Assembly: GCF_000805335.1 (NCBI RefSeq)
Contig: NZ_KN708638.1
Coordinates: 72,676-136,675 of the forward strand
Direction of reading: 5' to 3'
Origin: Streptomyces sp. CT34
GTDB lineage: Bacteria > Actinomycetota > Actinomycetes > Streptomycetales > Streptomycetaceae
Length of the DNA stretch: 64,000 nucleotides
The position numbers and the translations under genes are program-made. The notes below the pieces were generated by a model, which saw only the letters and a program-made list of their open reading frames with translations, did no database searches and was not told the DNA's origin. Below, piece by piece: positions 9,456 to 18,154 of the stretch (positions are counted from its first letter, which is position 1; each line of letters opens with the position of its first letter).

Positions 9456-9713
9456 CTATGGCTTACGGGTTGTGCGGACCGCGTCGGCGTATTGCTCGGT
9501 TGTCAGGTCTCCTTCGTTGATGCCCAGGTCGGTCAGTACTGCCCGGACGTCGTCCAAGGCGGCCTGCAAGGCGTCGTCCTTCGCAAGTCTTTCGACTTCG
9601 AGGCAGGCACCACCGTCGAGTTACGGCGCTCGGACCAGGGTGGCGAGCATGCGCCGGTATCGGGCCTCGAAGTGATAGTCCCGGCACCGCTTCTCAAACG
9701 CGATGGCGGTCAC
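9456..9713 (-). pseudogene. Small ORF remnant of unknown family
   Basis: The minus strand reads RCRDYHFEARYRRMLATLVR to a stop near 9620, then in another frame LEVERLAKDDALQAALDDVR and LGINEGDLTTEQYADAV to a stop at 9456. Both parts look like real helical protein. I do not recognise the family. Confidence 0.45.
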
Positions 9714-9730
9714 TCATGCTGCGGCTGCGC

Positions 9731-9898
9731 TCATGAACGCTTCAGGAACCTCAAATAGAATGCCGCGAACACCAAGACGATTCCAACGTTCACCATCAGC
9801 CGCGCCCAGAACTGATGCCTGAAGAGCAGGACGTCCACGCCAACCACGACGGCTACCAGCGCGAGCACGTAGAGCACGACGACCACCTGTCTTCCCAT
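9731..9898 (-). CDS. Small two-helix membrane protein (55 aa)
   Basis: This short minus-strand frame encodes MGRQVVVVLYVLALVAVVVG followed by VDVLLFRHQFWARLMVNVGI and a second hydrophobic segment VLVFAAFYLRFLKRS. Two membrane segments separated by a short charged loop make a typical small integral membrane protein of actinobacteria. Codon-position GC bias is strong. Function is unknown. The purine-rich AAAAGAG lies close before the ATG at 9898. Confidence 0.65.
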   Translation of the reverse strand: MGRQVVVVLYVLALVAVVVGVDVLLFRHQFWARLMVNVGIVLVFAAFYLRFLKRS

Positions 9899-10119
9899 CC
9901 CTCTTTTCTACGTGCCGCATCCCTGGGTCAGCGACCTGATCTTCCATCCTCCGGTCGAGCTGCAAGACGCCTCAGCCGAGCAGATCATCCATGAGGCCCT
10001 CAGATATCGGCCGATTGCCCCGTGAACGGTGGGACCGGTCAACTGGCGGCCCGCCTGCTGTTCGGCGCGAGCGCAGGTGCCGGCCAGGCGGTGGAGCCGG
10101 TGCCGCCTGCGCGATGGTC

Positions 10120-10205
10120 GGGTTCCCGGCCTCGGCGAGGACGAGGTTCTGGCGGTCGGTCGACTGCTGGTCGGTCGACACCCGCTTGTCGACCGGATTG
10201 GCCAT
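10120..10205 (-). pseudogene. Serine recombinase (resolvase) N-terminal remnant
   Basis: The minus strand reads KRVSTDQQSTDRQNLVLAEA, the start of the catalytic domain of resolvase/invertase proteins. Homology then stops. A C-terminal remnant of the same type of enzyme lies at 53660-53854. The flanking DNA (9899-10119 and 10206-10395) holds no recognised gene. Confidence 0.7.
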
Positions 10206-10395
10206 GCGGCTCGCCGTTCTGGTGGTCGCATTCGACCCTGGCTACCGCACTCCGGCACAGGTCTACGCTGACCTCCTGAACAGCGGTGATGCGCTGACTG
10301 CTTGAGCTCACCATCGTTTGGGTGCTTCCCCGGAGCGGTGAGTGTCGAGCAGGGACTGCACGATGGCACCATCTGCGCGGTCTCGGCCCGCGGGC

Positions 10396-10842
10396 TCAGG
10401 TGAGGGCGGCGACCAGCGAGGCGAAGACGGCGATGAGGACGGCGACGCGGACGTAGTGGAAGCGGTCCCAGCGGTTCATCTGCTCCTTCCAGTCCTCGGG
10501 CCGGTTCTCGGGGGTCCACGTCTTGCCCCGGTTGTTGATCGGGACGAGCAGCAGGATCGACATGATCACGCTGAGGATCAGCAGCGCGCCGGCGGTGACG
10601 ACGAGGCCGGTGCCGTGGTGGCGCCATCCGGCGATGGCCCAGACCGCGACGAGGACAAGCGAGGTGATGTACCAGACCGGCATCACAGCGCCGAGCATCC
10701 GGCCCCCGTGGGCGCGGCCGAGTTGGCCACTGTCACCGGGGAGCGCGTCGAGGATCCGGTTGATGACGAAGGCGACGGAGAACTCCACCCCCACCATCAC
10801 GCCGACGACCACGGTGGTGAACCCCCCGAGTGCGTTGAGCAT
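10396..10842 (-). CDS. DUF1772 (anthrone oxygenase-like) membrane protein
   Basis: A 148-residue protein with four predicted transmembrane segments (near residues 7-28, 55-72, 80-102 and 130-148). It contains the family-type stretch PINNRGKTWTPENRPEDWKE before the last helix. ATG 10842 is preceded by AGGAGGGG. DUF1772 proteins include anthrone oxygenases of polyketide pathways, but most are uncharacterised. It is divergent from a TetR gene with two palindromic operators in the gap, so it is almost certainly that regulator's target. Confidence 0.85.
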   Translation of the reverse strand: MLNALGGFTTVVVGVMVGVEFSVAFVINRILDALPGDSGQLGRAHGGRMLGAVMPVWYITSLVLVAVWAIAGWRHHGTGLVVTAGALLILSVIMSILLLVPINNRGKTWTPENRPEDWKEQMNRWDRFHYVRVAVLIAVFASLVAALT

Positions 10843-10859
10843 GATGACCCCTCCTGGGA

Positions 10860-10874
10860 TCTAGCGCCGCTAGA
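10860..10874. promoter_or_regulatory. TetR operator O1 (perfect palindrome)
   Basis: TCTAGCGCCGCTAGA is a perfect 7+1+7 palindrome just upstream of the DUF1772 start. A second related site lies 51 bp away at 10911-10925. Confidence 0.75.
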
Positions 10875-10910
10875 TGATGAGTCGACGCTAGTACTGCCGC
10901 CGCTTGATTG

Positions 10911-10925
10911 TCTAGCGATGCTAGG
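10911..10925. promoter_or_regulatory. TetR operator O2
   Basis: TCTAGCGATGCTAGG shares the CTAGC/GCTAG arms of O1 and lies 8 bp before the TetR start codon, consistent with autoregulation. A half-site (CGCTAG) lies between the two, near 10886-10891. Confidence 0.75.
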
Positions 10926-10933
10926 ATCGAACC

Positions 10934-11512
10934 ATGTCGGTACAGGAACGCAAGCAGCGCGAACGGGCGGAGCGCGAGCGCCTCATCGTGGCGACAGCCC
11001 GCGAACTCGCCGAGCACCAGGGCTGGAACGCGGTCACCACCCGCCGGCTCGCCGAGCGCATCGAGTACAGCCAGCCCGTCCTCTACAGCCACTTCCGCGG
11101 CAAACGCGAGATCATCGGCGCAGTCGCCCTCGAAGGCGCCACCGAGATGGCCACGGCGCTGCGGGCCGCGACCTCCGCCGCAGACGGCCCCCGCACCCGG
11201 GTCACCACCCTCGCCCGCACCTACCTCGACTTCGCCGAGCGCAACCCGGCGGTCTACGACGCCATGTTCCAGCTCGACGGCGGCCTGGTGTTTGCGGACG
11301 AGGACACCCCGGAGCCACTGAAGGACGCCTTCGCCGCGCTGCTGGAAAGCCTCGGCGAGGTCGCCGGGGACGGCGTCCACCCGGCGCTGTTCACCGAGGT
11401 GTTCTGGGCGTCCCTGCACGGGCTGACGACCCTGACCCGGGCGGGACGGCTGCCGCCAGGGGACGCCGAGCGGAGGATGGAGCTGCTGGTGGACCGGCTC
11501 GCCATGGTCTGA
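10934..11512 (+). CDS. TetR/AcrR-family regulator with WHG-type C-terminal domain
   Basis: A 192-residue protein. The N-terminal HTH is complete (LAEHQGWNAVTTRRLAERI, YSQPVLYSHFRGKREIIGAV). The C-terminal ligand domain contains TYLDFAERNPAVYDAMFQLD and FWASLHGLTTLTRAGRLP, as in the TetR_C/WHG group. The operators at 10860 and 10911 suggest it represses itself and the DUF1772 gene. The ligand is unknown. Confidence 0.9.
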   Translation: MSVQERKQRERAERERLIVATARELAEHQGWNAVTTRRLAERIEYSQPVLYSHFRGKREIIGAVALEGATEMATALRAATSAADGPRTRVTTLARTYLDFAERNPAVYDAMFQLDGGLVFADEDTPEPLKDAFAALLESLGEVAGDGVHPALFTEVFWASLHGLTTLTRAGRLPPGDAERRMELLVDRLAMV

Positions 11513-12156
11513 CACACCGTCCGGGCGGGCGGCCGACACGGGTGCTCGGCTCCTCCCCCAGGTCACTCACCTCACGTACCGGATCACATCGTCCTAGGTC
11601 GCCCCTGGAGTCATGACGGTGCCGGGTTCTCGTTCAGCTCTTGCCGGTCGTCCCGGTTCATTCGGCCTCGGTCTCGTCCTCGTCGAGACCGCCCGCACGC
11701 GGGTCGCGCAGTGGGCGCGCACCGCCATCTGGATGCGCCGTTTGTCAGCCTGTACAAACTCCCCCATCCCGGCTGGCTAACTCGTCGTGTCACCAGTGGA
11801 GTTCACCAACCAGAGCCCCTTTCGACTCTGCTCATGCCGAATGCCCCAGCTGTGCTGCACCCGCTGCTCTGCCGATCGCTCCATCCGCGACGTGCCCCTG
11901 CCGGGCAGCACGCTCTGCCCTGCCCCGTGTACCGCCTAGGCGTAGGTTGCGGCAGCTTCACGGCGACGTTGGGCGCGTGGCTGCTCGATCGGGGCCAGCC
12001 CGCCGTCCGGCTCGGGCTCGGGGAAAGCGCGTCGCCTTCGTCTGCCGCTCCACCGCCTTCGCGATACCCGGGTCGAGCCGACCCGCTGTGCGGGCGCAGC
12101 CGCCTGGTGCGCGGCGAGCGCCTGGTGGAAGCCGCGCGAGGCGATCTCCCTGGTCT
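11513..12156. other. No supported gene
   Basis: About 640 bp after the TetR gene. Short open stretches exist in several frames (FVSLYKLPHPGWLTRRVTSG near 11740-11800 on the plus strand) and may be old coding sequence, but they have no start or family. Confidence 0.35.
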
Positions 12157-12444
12157 TCACCGGCTCTTGGGCGCGGGCGCGGCCGGCTGAGCGGACTCCA
12201 CCGTGCGCACCGGGGGTGCGGCGCCGGCGGCCAGGACCCGGATGCCGCGGACCGCCTGCGTACCAGCCGCGTCGTTGGTCGCGGCGACGACACGGGCGTT
12301 GAGCAGACGCAGCTGGGTGCCGTAGGCGGGCGAGTCCGGGCGCAGGTCCAGTTGCCCGGACTCCGCGTGGAAGGCGACCGCCTGGACGTGCCCTTCCAGA
12401 TCGAACATGACCGTACGGACCCTCCTTCGGGCATGCCAGTGCAC
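12157..12444 (-). CDS. Hypothetical protein (95 aa)
   Basis: An open frame reading MHWHARRRVRTVMFDLEGH, then LDLRPDSPAYGTQLRLLNAR and ATNDAAGTQAVRGIRVLAAG. The regular alternation of hydrophobic and polar residues looks like a real beta-rich protein. The family is not recognised, and it may be the surviving part of a longer gene. Confidence 0.45.
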   Translation of the reverse strand: MHWHARRRVRTVMFDLEGHVQAVAFHAESGQLDLRPDSPAYGTQLRLLNARVVAATNDAAGTQAVRGIRVLAAGAAPPVRTVESAQPAAPAPKSR

Positions 12445-12527
12445 GGTGCCGTACGAGTCAGTGAGTCGGCGACCGACGGGCGTCCACTCACCAACGCCAA
12501 GGTCCGGGACCGTCTAGCCGGCCGTCG

Positions 12528-12730
12528 GCCTTCCGACTCGATCCACGCTCCAGGTGGCTCCCCAGGGAGGTGGTCGGCGTCCCGCGAGCTCGTCGAACAC
12601 CCCCTTGCCCCCCTGGTCAAAGCTCTGCTCACGGCCTCTCTGGGCGTCGTCCCAGTGCGACCAGAAGCACGACCAGAGGCGTGACCAGGAGCCCGACCAG
12701 TGGCGCGACCAGAAGTGCGATCTCCTACCG
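12528..12730. repeat. Dispersed repeat copy 1, with 12-bp tandem units
   Basis: This block matches 31666-31830 along most of its length (for example GGTCGGCGTCCCGCGAGCTC, then CCCCTTGC and CCTGGTCA). From 12656 a 12-bp unit ending GACCAG repeats five times. On the minus strand it reads a hydrophobic stretch (LLVAPLVGLLVTPLVVLLVA) in one frame and FDELAGRRPPPW in another, so it derives from a coding sequence of unknown family. Confidence 0.65.
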
Positions 12731-12897
12731 GTCCAGGCCGGGGCCTCCGCGGGACCGTTTCACCCGCAGCCATGCCGCCGCCAGTTGGCGCCACAGCCAT
12801 GACCGGGGCCGGGGGTGCACGGTGACGTGCCTGCCGTGGTAGGGCGCCGATCGAGTCGGCGGGGAGATTCTCTATGGGCGGGCGGGGTGTGGGGTTG

Positions 12898-13626
12898 TCA
12901 GGGGCAGCGCGGGAGGTTCCCGGTGTTCTGGCCTTGGACGTAGTCGACGCTGATGTACAGGTTGGGGCGGCCGTCGTCGTTCGTGGTCCTCAGCCAGGTG
13001 TCGCTCGTGTGGTTCAGCGCCGACAGCCACTCTCCTTGCGTCCAGCACGAGAACCACCGGGGTCCCGGCCCCACGTCCCCCCGGTGCGTGGCGTCCTTTG
13101 CATCGGGTGAGGTGTGGGTCCAGGTCTTGGAGGTGACCACCAGTTGCTGGGGGCCGAGTGTGCGAGTCTGCGCCAGGAAGCCGGTGGCGCGCGCGGTCAG
13201 GAGGGTGAGCGCGGCGGCGGAGATGGCCGCGGCGGCTGCGAGGGCGATCAGGCGCAGGGGGGTGTGGTGACAGCGGACCGGCGGGGACGTTCGTGGTTCG
13301 CCGGGAGGCGCCGTGACCCTTTCCCGTGCGGCCAACCATGGTGCCGTCTGGTGTGTCCCGGTGACCCCGCATGCCGCGAGGAAGGTCAGCAACCGTTCCT
13401 GGGAAGGGAGTCGTTTGCCGGTCAGGATGTCGCTGGCGGTGGCGCGCGGCAGGCTCTGCGGCCGGCCGTCGCGTGGGGGGAGCCGTTCGGCGGCCTGCGC
13501 CAGCGTGCGGTAGGACATGCCCTCTCGTGCGGCGAGCGTGCGCAGGCAGGCGGCCAGGTCCGCCGGGCTGCGGACCTGGGCAGGGTCGGATGGCTGGTCG
13601 TGAGCCGCGGGACCGCGCACGGACAC
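12898..13626 (-). CDS. Membrane-anchored XRE-type HTH protein
   Basis: Start chosen at GTG 13626 (AAGAGGGGG just upstream), giving 242 residues. Residues 20-90 are a helix-turn-helix (DLAACLRTLAAREGMSYRTL, LPRATASDILTGKRLP). Residues 124-146 form one transmembrane helix (PLRLIALAAAAAISAAALTL). The remaining 95 residues would be outside the cell and contain two cysteines and WFSCWTQGEWLSAL. A cytoplasmic HTH with an external sensor domain suggests a one-component membrane regulator. It is divergent from the inhibitor genes at 13910 and 14539. Confidence 0.8.
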   Translation of the reverse strand: MSVRGPAAHDQPSDPAQVRSPADLAACLRTLAAREGMSYRTLAQAAERLPPRDGRPQSLPRATASDILTGKRLPSQERLLTFLAACGVTGTHQTAPWLAARERVTAPPGEPRTSPPVRCHHTPLRLIALAAAAAISAAALTLLTARATGFLAQTRTLGPQQLVVTSKTWTHTSPDAKDATHRGDVGPGPRWFSCWTQGEWLSALNHTSDTWLRTTNDDGRPNLYISVDYVQGQNTGNLPRCP

Positions 13627-13863
13627 CCCCCTCTTGCACAGCGAATGATCACTGCTTGTTGTAGCTGCTGGCTGCCGGAGCGTGTCCGGTTCCGTCCCGG
13701 ACACCGCTCGAACGGGTGAGTCCCGGCTTCGCGCCTGTTCGCCCTCCGGTCGCCCGCCCGCCTGCGCATTCCCTGCCTCGGGGAAGAAACCGCTGGTCAC
13801 GGACGTGTCCGGGAAGGTTCGGACAGTGGCCGGAGAGGCGGGGGCCCTGCTGTGGTAGCGGTG

Positions 13864-13883
13864 CCGGGCCGAGAACGGCCCGG
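13864..13883. promoter_or_regulatory. Inverted repeat upstream of I36 gene
   Basis: CCGGGCC, six bases, then GGCCCGG, ending 26 bp before the ATG at 13910. It may be an operator or a leader hairpin. Function is inferred from position only. Confidence 0.35.
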
Positions 13884-13909
13884 TCAACAACGACGCACAG
13901 GAGCTCGAC

Positions 13910-14278
13910 ATGTCACCTCGTCGACGCCTCGCCACGGCTGCCGCGGCGATCATCCTCGGCCTCGCACCGGCGCTGACCAGCGCGGCGACCACGGCCTCGG
14001 CCGACCCCAACTGCCCGGACAGCGGATGGGCTTGCTTCTACGGCGGAGCCAACTTCACGAGCAACCTCGGCCACATGATCAAAGCGCCCGCGGACGCCGA
14101 CGACGTCTACGGCATCGTCAGCGTGCGCAACCGGACCGACCACGTGCTATGCCTGCGCAACAAGGCCAACGGCGCCACCGCGGCTCAGGGCCCGCACAGC
14201 CAGGCTCCGAACATTGGCCATGGCTGGAACCAGGTGACGGCCCACGTCACATTCGTCCCCGTCGGCACAGCCTGCTAG
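13910..14278 (+). CDS. Secreted peptidase inhibitor I36-like protein
   Basis: A 122-residue protein with a Sec signal peptide (MSPRRRLATAAAAIILGLAP ... TTASA) and a mature domain with CPDSGWACFYGGANFTSNLG, typical of the I36/beta-gamma-crystallin-like inhibitors of Streptomyces. Four cysteines (residues ~35, 42, 84 and 122) suit two disulfides. GGAG lies 6 bp before ATG. A related, damaged gene follows at 14539, and the divergent membrane HTH protein may control both. Confidence 0.8.
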   Translation: MSPRRRLATAAAAIILGLAPALTSAATTASADPNCPDSGWACFYGGANFTSNLGHMIKAPADADDVYGIVSVRNRTDHVLCLRNKANGATAAQGPHSQAPNIGHGWNQVTAHVTFVPVGTAC

Positions 14279-14538
14279 GCCGCGCCGACCGGCACCTGGC
14301 GGCACCCGTGGTGGACAACCCGGCACGGGCGCCGCCCGGAACTCCCGGCAGCTCCAAGCGCGCCCGGATCAGCCGGTGCACCTCTGCGTCCACGGTCGCC
14401 ATCGTTGCGAGCAGGCGCCGCCGGTACGGCGTGCGCACCCAGGCGGGCTCGGGATGACGGCCAGCGTCAGCCGTCACCCATTCGGCCCAGCATCGTTTGC
14501 CTCCCTGACAGTGTCCGTACCAGGAAGTATCACCACCT

Positions 14539-14919
14539 ATGCGCACGCGTTCGGCCTTCGGGCAGTAATCCTCGATCCGCGCGCTCGCCGTCCCGGCCAC
14601 CGCCCAGTCAGCCCCCTCCCACCAGGAGCACAAGGCCCCACGGAACTGCGCATCCGGTGCGCTGTGTGTCTACTCGGGCGCCAGCTACACCGGCCGGGTC
14701 ACCGTGCCCCGTGGCGACAACAAGAACCTGCTGCACAAGTGCGCGCTGCGGCACGCCGGGTCGGTCTACGACAACGGCCGCCACGACGTCATGATCTGGG
14801 ACCACAAGGACTTCAAGGGCCGCTCCATCGAGGTCACCCCGAACAAGAGCGAGAAGGCCCTTCCGCACCGCTTCAGCCACAACGTGGCGTCCAGCAAGTG
14901 GGAAACGCACCACTGCTGA
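14539..14919 (+). pseudogene. Secreted I36-like protein with broken signal-peptide region
   Basis: The mature domain is intact: APRNCASGALCVYSGASYTG, VPRGDNKNLLHKCALRHAGS, HDVMIWDHKDFKGRSIEVTP, HNVASSKWETHHC. The expected signal peptide starts at ATG 14539 (MRTRSAF), but TAA at 14566 interrupts the frame before ALAVPATAQSAPSH resumes. No other start codon precedes the domain. It needs at least one small indel to be read, so it is a recent pseudogene or a sequence error. Confidence 0.7.
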
Positions 14920-15812
14920 CCAGGCCCACGGCCTGAGCTGAACCGACCTGCGACCAGCACAGCCCGGTCCGCCCGGACGCACCGGCGGCGTCACAAAGTG
15001 AGGGGCACCGAGGGGAGTCAAACCTGGGTACCCTTTCCACTGCTGGCAGCCGGGATGTCTCTCAGGCTTCTGCATGCCGGTCCACCTCGAACTCGCGGTG
15101 CTGTTGCGCGGCGGCGACTGCCCCAAGCCGATCGATCGTCGCGGCCTGACCAGGCCGGTGGCCAAGTCCGAGACCGACGTCCCGGCCGGGAGGGTGGTCG
15201 ACCGAGCGTGTGTCCAGGCCACGTCGCAGCCCAGGTCGAGCAGCGCTTCGTGCTCATCCCCGACCGCGCCGTCGGCCCGGTGGATGGCGCGCAGCCCATC
15301 CAGGGCGGGCGAGGTCATCTCCGGCAGCTGTCCGAGGGCCTCAACCACCGTGCTCCCCCGGAGCCAAGGAGGGTGGCAACGGGTGCGAGAGGCGTACAGG
15401 TGCACACCGGAGCCGTCCGCAGGCTGATCCAGCCCCCGGCCACGCACGACGGGGTGGAGAGCAGCCGGCAGACGGGTCACCACCGGACCGCGGCCGTGCG
15501 GGTCCGTGTCCACCAGCCACCGCTCCGGCTTCTGCTACTGGTGCCACCACACCGGCCGGCTCTCAGACCTGACCCGCGGCGGCTACTACGCGTACCACGT
15601 CGACGTCGCCCCATTTCATGGCCGACCGCACTCACAACGGCCCCTCCGTGGTGCGATGGCTCGATAGCGGGCGGCGGAGCCGCAGCCGCTGGCGTGCGCT
15701 GGTCACCACTCGACGCCAGTATCTGCACGCCGCCCGCTGAACATACCGGCCCACTCAGCAAGACAGGCCCCGCTGGGGTGCGCCAAGGATCGGGAGCGCC
15801 AACAGTGGAGTC
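14920..15812. other. No supported gene
   Basis: About 890 bp. The minus strand near 15090-15350 is open (VVEALGQLPEMTSPALDGLR, LLDLGCDVAWTHARSTTLPA) and looks like old coding DNA. The plus strand near 15520-15620 reads SGFCYWCHHTGRLSDLTRGG. Neither has a start, a full length or a family I recognise. Confidence 0.35.
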
Positions 15813-16307
15813 ATGAACGACAACGTCCTCTTCCTGAACGTCGACGACCCGCAGGCCGGCCACCAGGCTCTCGACGCGCTGCGGCAGGCGCACGCCAACG
15901 GCGAGGTGAAATTGCGCGAGGCAGCGGTTGTCGCACGCGACGCCGACGGCGTCCTCGACTTCCCCGACGCCGTCGACAGCACCGGCACCGCCCGCGCCTT
16001 CACGGTCGGCGGCCTGATCGGCGGGCTCCTGGGCATCCTGGGCGGCCCGCTCGGCGTCATGATCGGATTCGGCGCGGGCGGGCTGATCGGCGGTGCCCAT
16101 GACGCGCGCGAGGCGACCGCGGCCAACGCGGCACTGGAGATGCTGGCGGCGGAAGTGCCGGCGGGAAGCACCGTGCTGGTAGCCGAACTGGTGGAGGAGG
16201 ATTCATCACTCGTCGACGGACTGCTCGCCCCTTACGGGACGGCCGCGCGCTATCCCGCCAGGGAGATCCGCAAGGAAGTGGAAGAGGCCATCGCACAGAG
16301 GCGCTAG
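15813..16307 (+). CDS. DUF1269-family membrane protein
   Basis: A 164-residue protein with GGAG before ATG. The N-terminal ferredoxin-like part (residues 1-60, including ALDALRQAHANGEVKLREAA) is followed by a glycine-zipper membrane segment (VGGLIGGLLGILGGPLGVMI, residues 64-95) and a C-terminal alpha/beta part (GSTVLVAELVEEDSSLVDGL). This is the DUF1269 layout. Function is unknown; relatives are often found among stress genes. Confidence 0.85.
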   Translation: MNDNVLFLNVDDPQAGHQALDALRQAHANGEVKLREAAVVARDADGVLDFPDAVDSTGTARAFTVGGLIGGLLGILGGPLGVMIGFGAGGLIGGAHDAREATAANAALEMLAAEVPAGSTVLVAELVEEDSSLVDGLLAPYGTAARYPAREIRKEVEEAIAQRR

Positions 16308-16868
16308 GCCGGGCTCAGGGGCGAGCTACCGCAGTGCCGGGTTCGTCCGCCAGTACACAGCAACCAGTAGGGCCCGGTCCTCGAGAGGCCACCTCCACAT
16401 TCGGCCCCTGCGGACGGGTCCGCTCCTTCGCGCCGCAGCGGTGATCAGCTCGCCGAACTGACACGCACTCAGCCCGGTGAACGAAGCCCTTCAAGACGGC
16501 TCCGACGCCGTGATCACACCAGTCACATCAAGAGCGTCCGGGTTCCTGTTGTCTGCTGCCTTCGTCGGTGTCTACTTCCAAGGCTGCCATGCGGGCTTGT
16601 ATTCGGCCTGCGGGATCTGCCCGAGGACCGCGAGGCGTTCCAGTTCGGCGACTTCGGTTTGATGGGCGATCTTGCGGCGCCGTTCTGCTTGCTCTCCGCT
16701 GTACTTGACGGCCTTTGCGCGCTGCCTGGAGCGGTTGCTGCCACCAGGACGCAGCCCAAGTCGTCCACGACGCCCGCGATGCCGTCGTGTCCTACGGCAC
16801 GGCACTACCTCTGACCAGCTACATGAGGCCGCTCGGACCGAGTCGAATTGATCGTCACGCTGGTGCAG
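16308..16868. other. Mostly empty; minus-strand tail near 16572-16740
   Basis: About 560 bp. A minus-strand frame ending at 16572 reads KYSGEQAERRRKIAHQTEVA, then ELERLAVLGQIPQAEYKPAW, and looks like the C-terminus of a helical protein whose start is lost. The rest shows nothing. Confidence 0.4.
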
Positions 16869-17102
16869 TCAACTGACCACACGTAGGTAGCCCCGTTGCG
16901 TACTCGTGACGGGGCTACTCCCTTCCCCACTCAATCCAGTGCATGGCCACTCCGGTTCGGCGGCCTGTGCGAGCCACCTGCCGCGGCCGACAACGACGGA
17001 CGGGGCACCGAGAGGCGTCAGGCCAAAGGCCCGGCAGAGCCGCTCCAGCTCCGCAGCAGCCGCGGACTCCGTGTCCGCGAGCACCGTGTACACCGTCGCC
17101 AT
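16869..17102 (-). CDS. Small hypothetical protein (77 aa)
   Basis: Starts MATVYTVLADTESAAAAELE, then RLCRAFGLTPLGAPSVVVGR. The first 50 residues read like a compact alpha/beta domain. The C-terminal 25 residues are less protein-like and may be out of frame. Divergent from the zinc-ribbon gene at 17238. Confidence 0.5.
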   Translation of the reverse strand: MATVYTVLADTESAAAAELERLCRAFGLTPLGAPSVVVGRGRWLAQAAEPEWPCTGLSGEGSSPVTSTQRGYLRVVS

Positions 17103-17237
17103 ACCAGCATTCTGCCCCCGACGCCGGACAGTTGATGGCAAAACATGGCGATTTCACCACCCCGCCAGAGCCCGGAGATTGTCGGGCACCAGCGGCACAA
17201 TGGCGACAGCGCTCATAGCCCGCCCCGAGGAGCCGCC

Positions 17238-17952
17238 ATGAACGACCAAGGCAACAACGGCAGCTACCAATGGCCCACCTGTACTGCATGCGGCCGGAAC
17301 CTTTGGGAGACCGAACACCGAACTCGGCCGACAGGCATGCCACATGTGTCAGAGCCGCGTCGATCAGGACCTCACGGCGCTGGCCGGGCCCCGCGGACTG
17401 TACGCCTCCATCGCCCTAACCCTCAGGCCCGATATCGGAAGTGGCGAAGCCCAGGTCTCCGGCGGCGCCCGCACCGCACCGCTCCCGCTCCGCCTCGAAC
17501 CGCTCAGCCTCTCCGCTCGTGGCGGCGTCGTCACCGTCCTGCCGACCTGGCTCGTCGACTGGCACGAGCACCTCGGCTGGAATCATCCGCGGTGGCAAGG
17601 CGATCTGCAGCAGCAACTCGACCAGGTCGTGAACGCGCTGCGCAATAACCTCGAATGGGCAGCCACCGAACATCCCGCGTTCCGGGAATTCGTCACCGAG
17701 GTCGTGGTGCTCACCAACTCCTGCCGTCGGCAGGTATCTGGGAAGCGTCCCGAGGGCCGCATCACCGTCGCATGCCCCTGTGGCGGGACAATGCGCATCA
17801 CCATTTCCACGCCCGGTGCACGGTGTGCTGTATGCGGCGCCCAATACGGCCGCGCCGATGTCCTCGAACTGCCGCCTACACGAGACGACATGGCCGCCTC
17901 AAGGATCGTCTCATTTGGCGTCGGTAGCCAGGTCGCGCCACCACTGTCGTGA
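17238..17952 (+). pseudogene. Zinc-ribbon protein of mobile-element type, one frameshift
   Basis: ATG 17238 gives MNDQGNNGSYQWPTCTACGR and NLWETE. A shift near 17310-17325 is needed to continue with LGRQACHMCQSRVDQDLTAL. The rest is intact to 17952, with RTAPLPLRLEPLSLSARGGV, TWLVDWHEHLGWNHPRWQG, and a second ribbon (CPCGGTMRI ... GARCAVCGAQYGR). Paired CxxC motifs at both ends indicate zinc binding. Proteins of this kind are common near Streptomyces phage and integrative elements. Restored length would be about 238 residues. Confidence 0.7.
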
Positions 17953-18070
17953 CATGGGAATGGCCCCATGGCTTCCCCTGCGCACATACGACCAGCGCGA
18001 CAGCAGGGGGCCGCATCGTCGCGCTGGAGACAGCGGACTTCCCGTGGCGGACTGACCGGGCCCGAACTCT

Positions 18071-18111
18071 GGCCGCTGGCTGGACTTTTCAGGAAGGTCC
18101 AGCCAGCGGCC
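18071..18111. terminator. Strong bidirectional hairpin between convergent genes
   Basis: A perfect 15-bp stem (GGCCGCTGGCTGGAC with its complement) and an 11-base loop, between the zinc-ribbon gene ending at 17952 and the secreted-protein gene ending at 18155. Confidence 0.85.
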
Positions 18112-18154
18112 TAGCGTTTCGACTGCGGGGCGAGCTGAGTCCCGCGGCCTGACC

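Noticed and set aside
10342-11616. A 424-residue plus-strand frame across the DUF1772/TetR divergon.
   Set aside because: It passes through two real genes, the operators and the promoter gap in other frames; no family.
12656-12720. Regular 12-bp repeats, considered as a CRISPR array.
   Set aside because: Units are contiguous with no unique spacers, far shorter than CRISPR repeats, and lie in a coding remnant.
12528-12730. DUF2637/SpdB-type plasmid transfer protein.
   Set aside because: Low-complexity resemblance in one frame only; the copy at 31666 keeps a different, hydrophobic frame, so no family is named.
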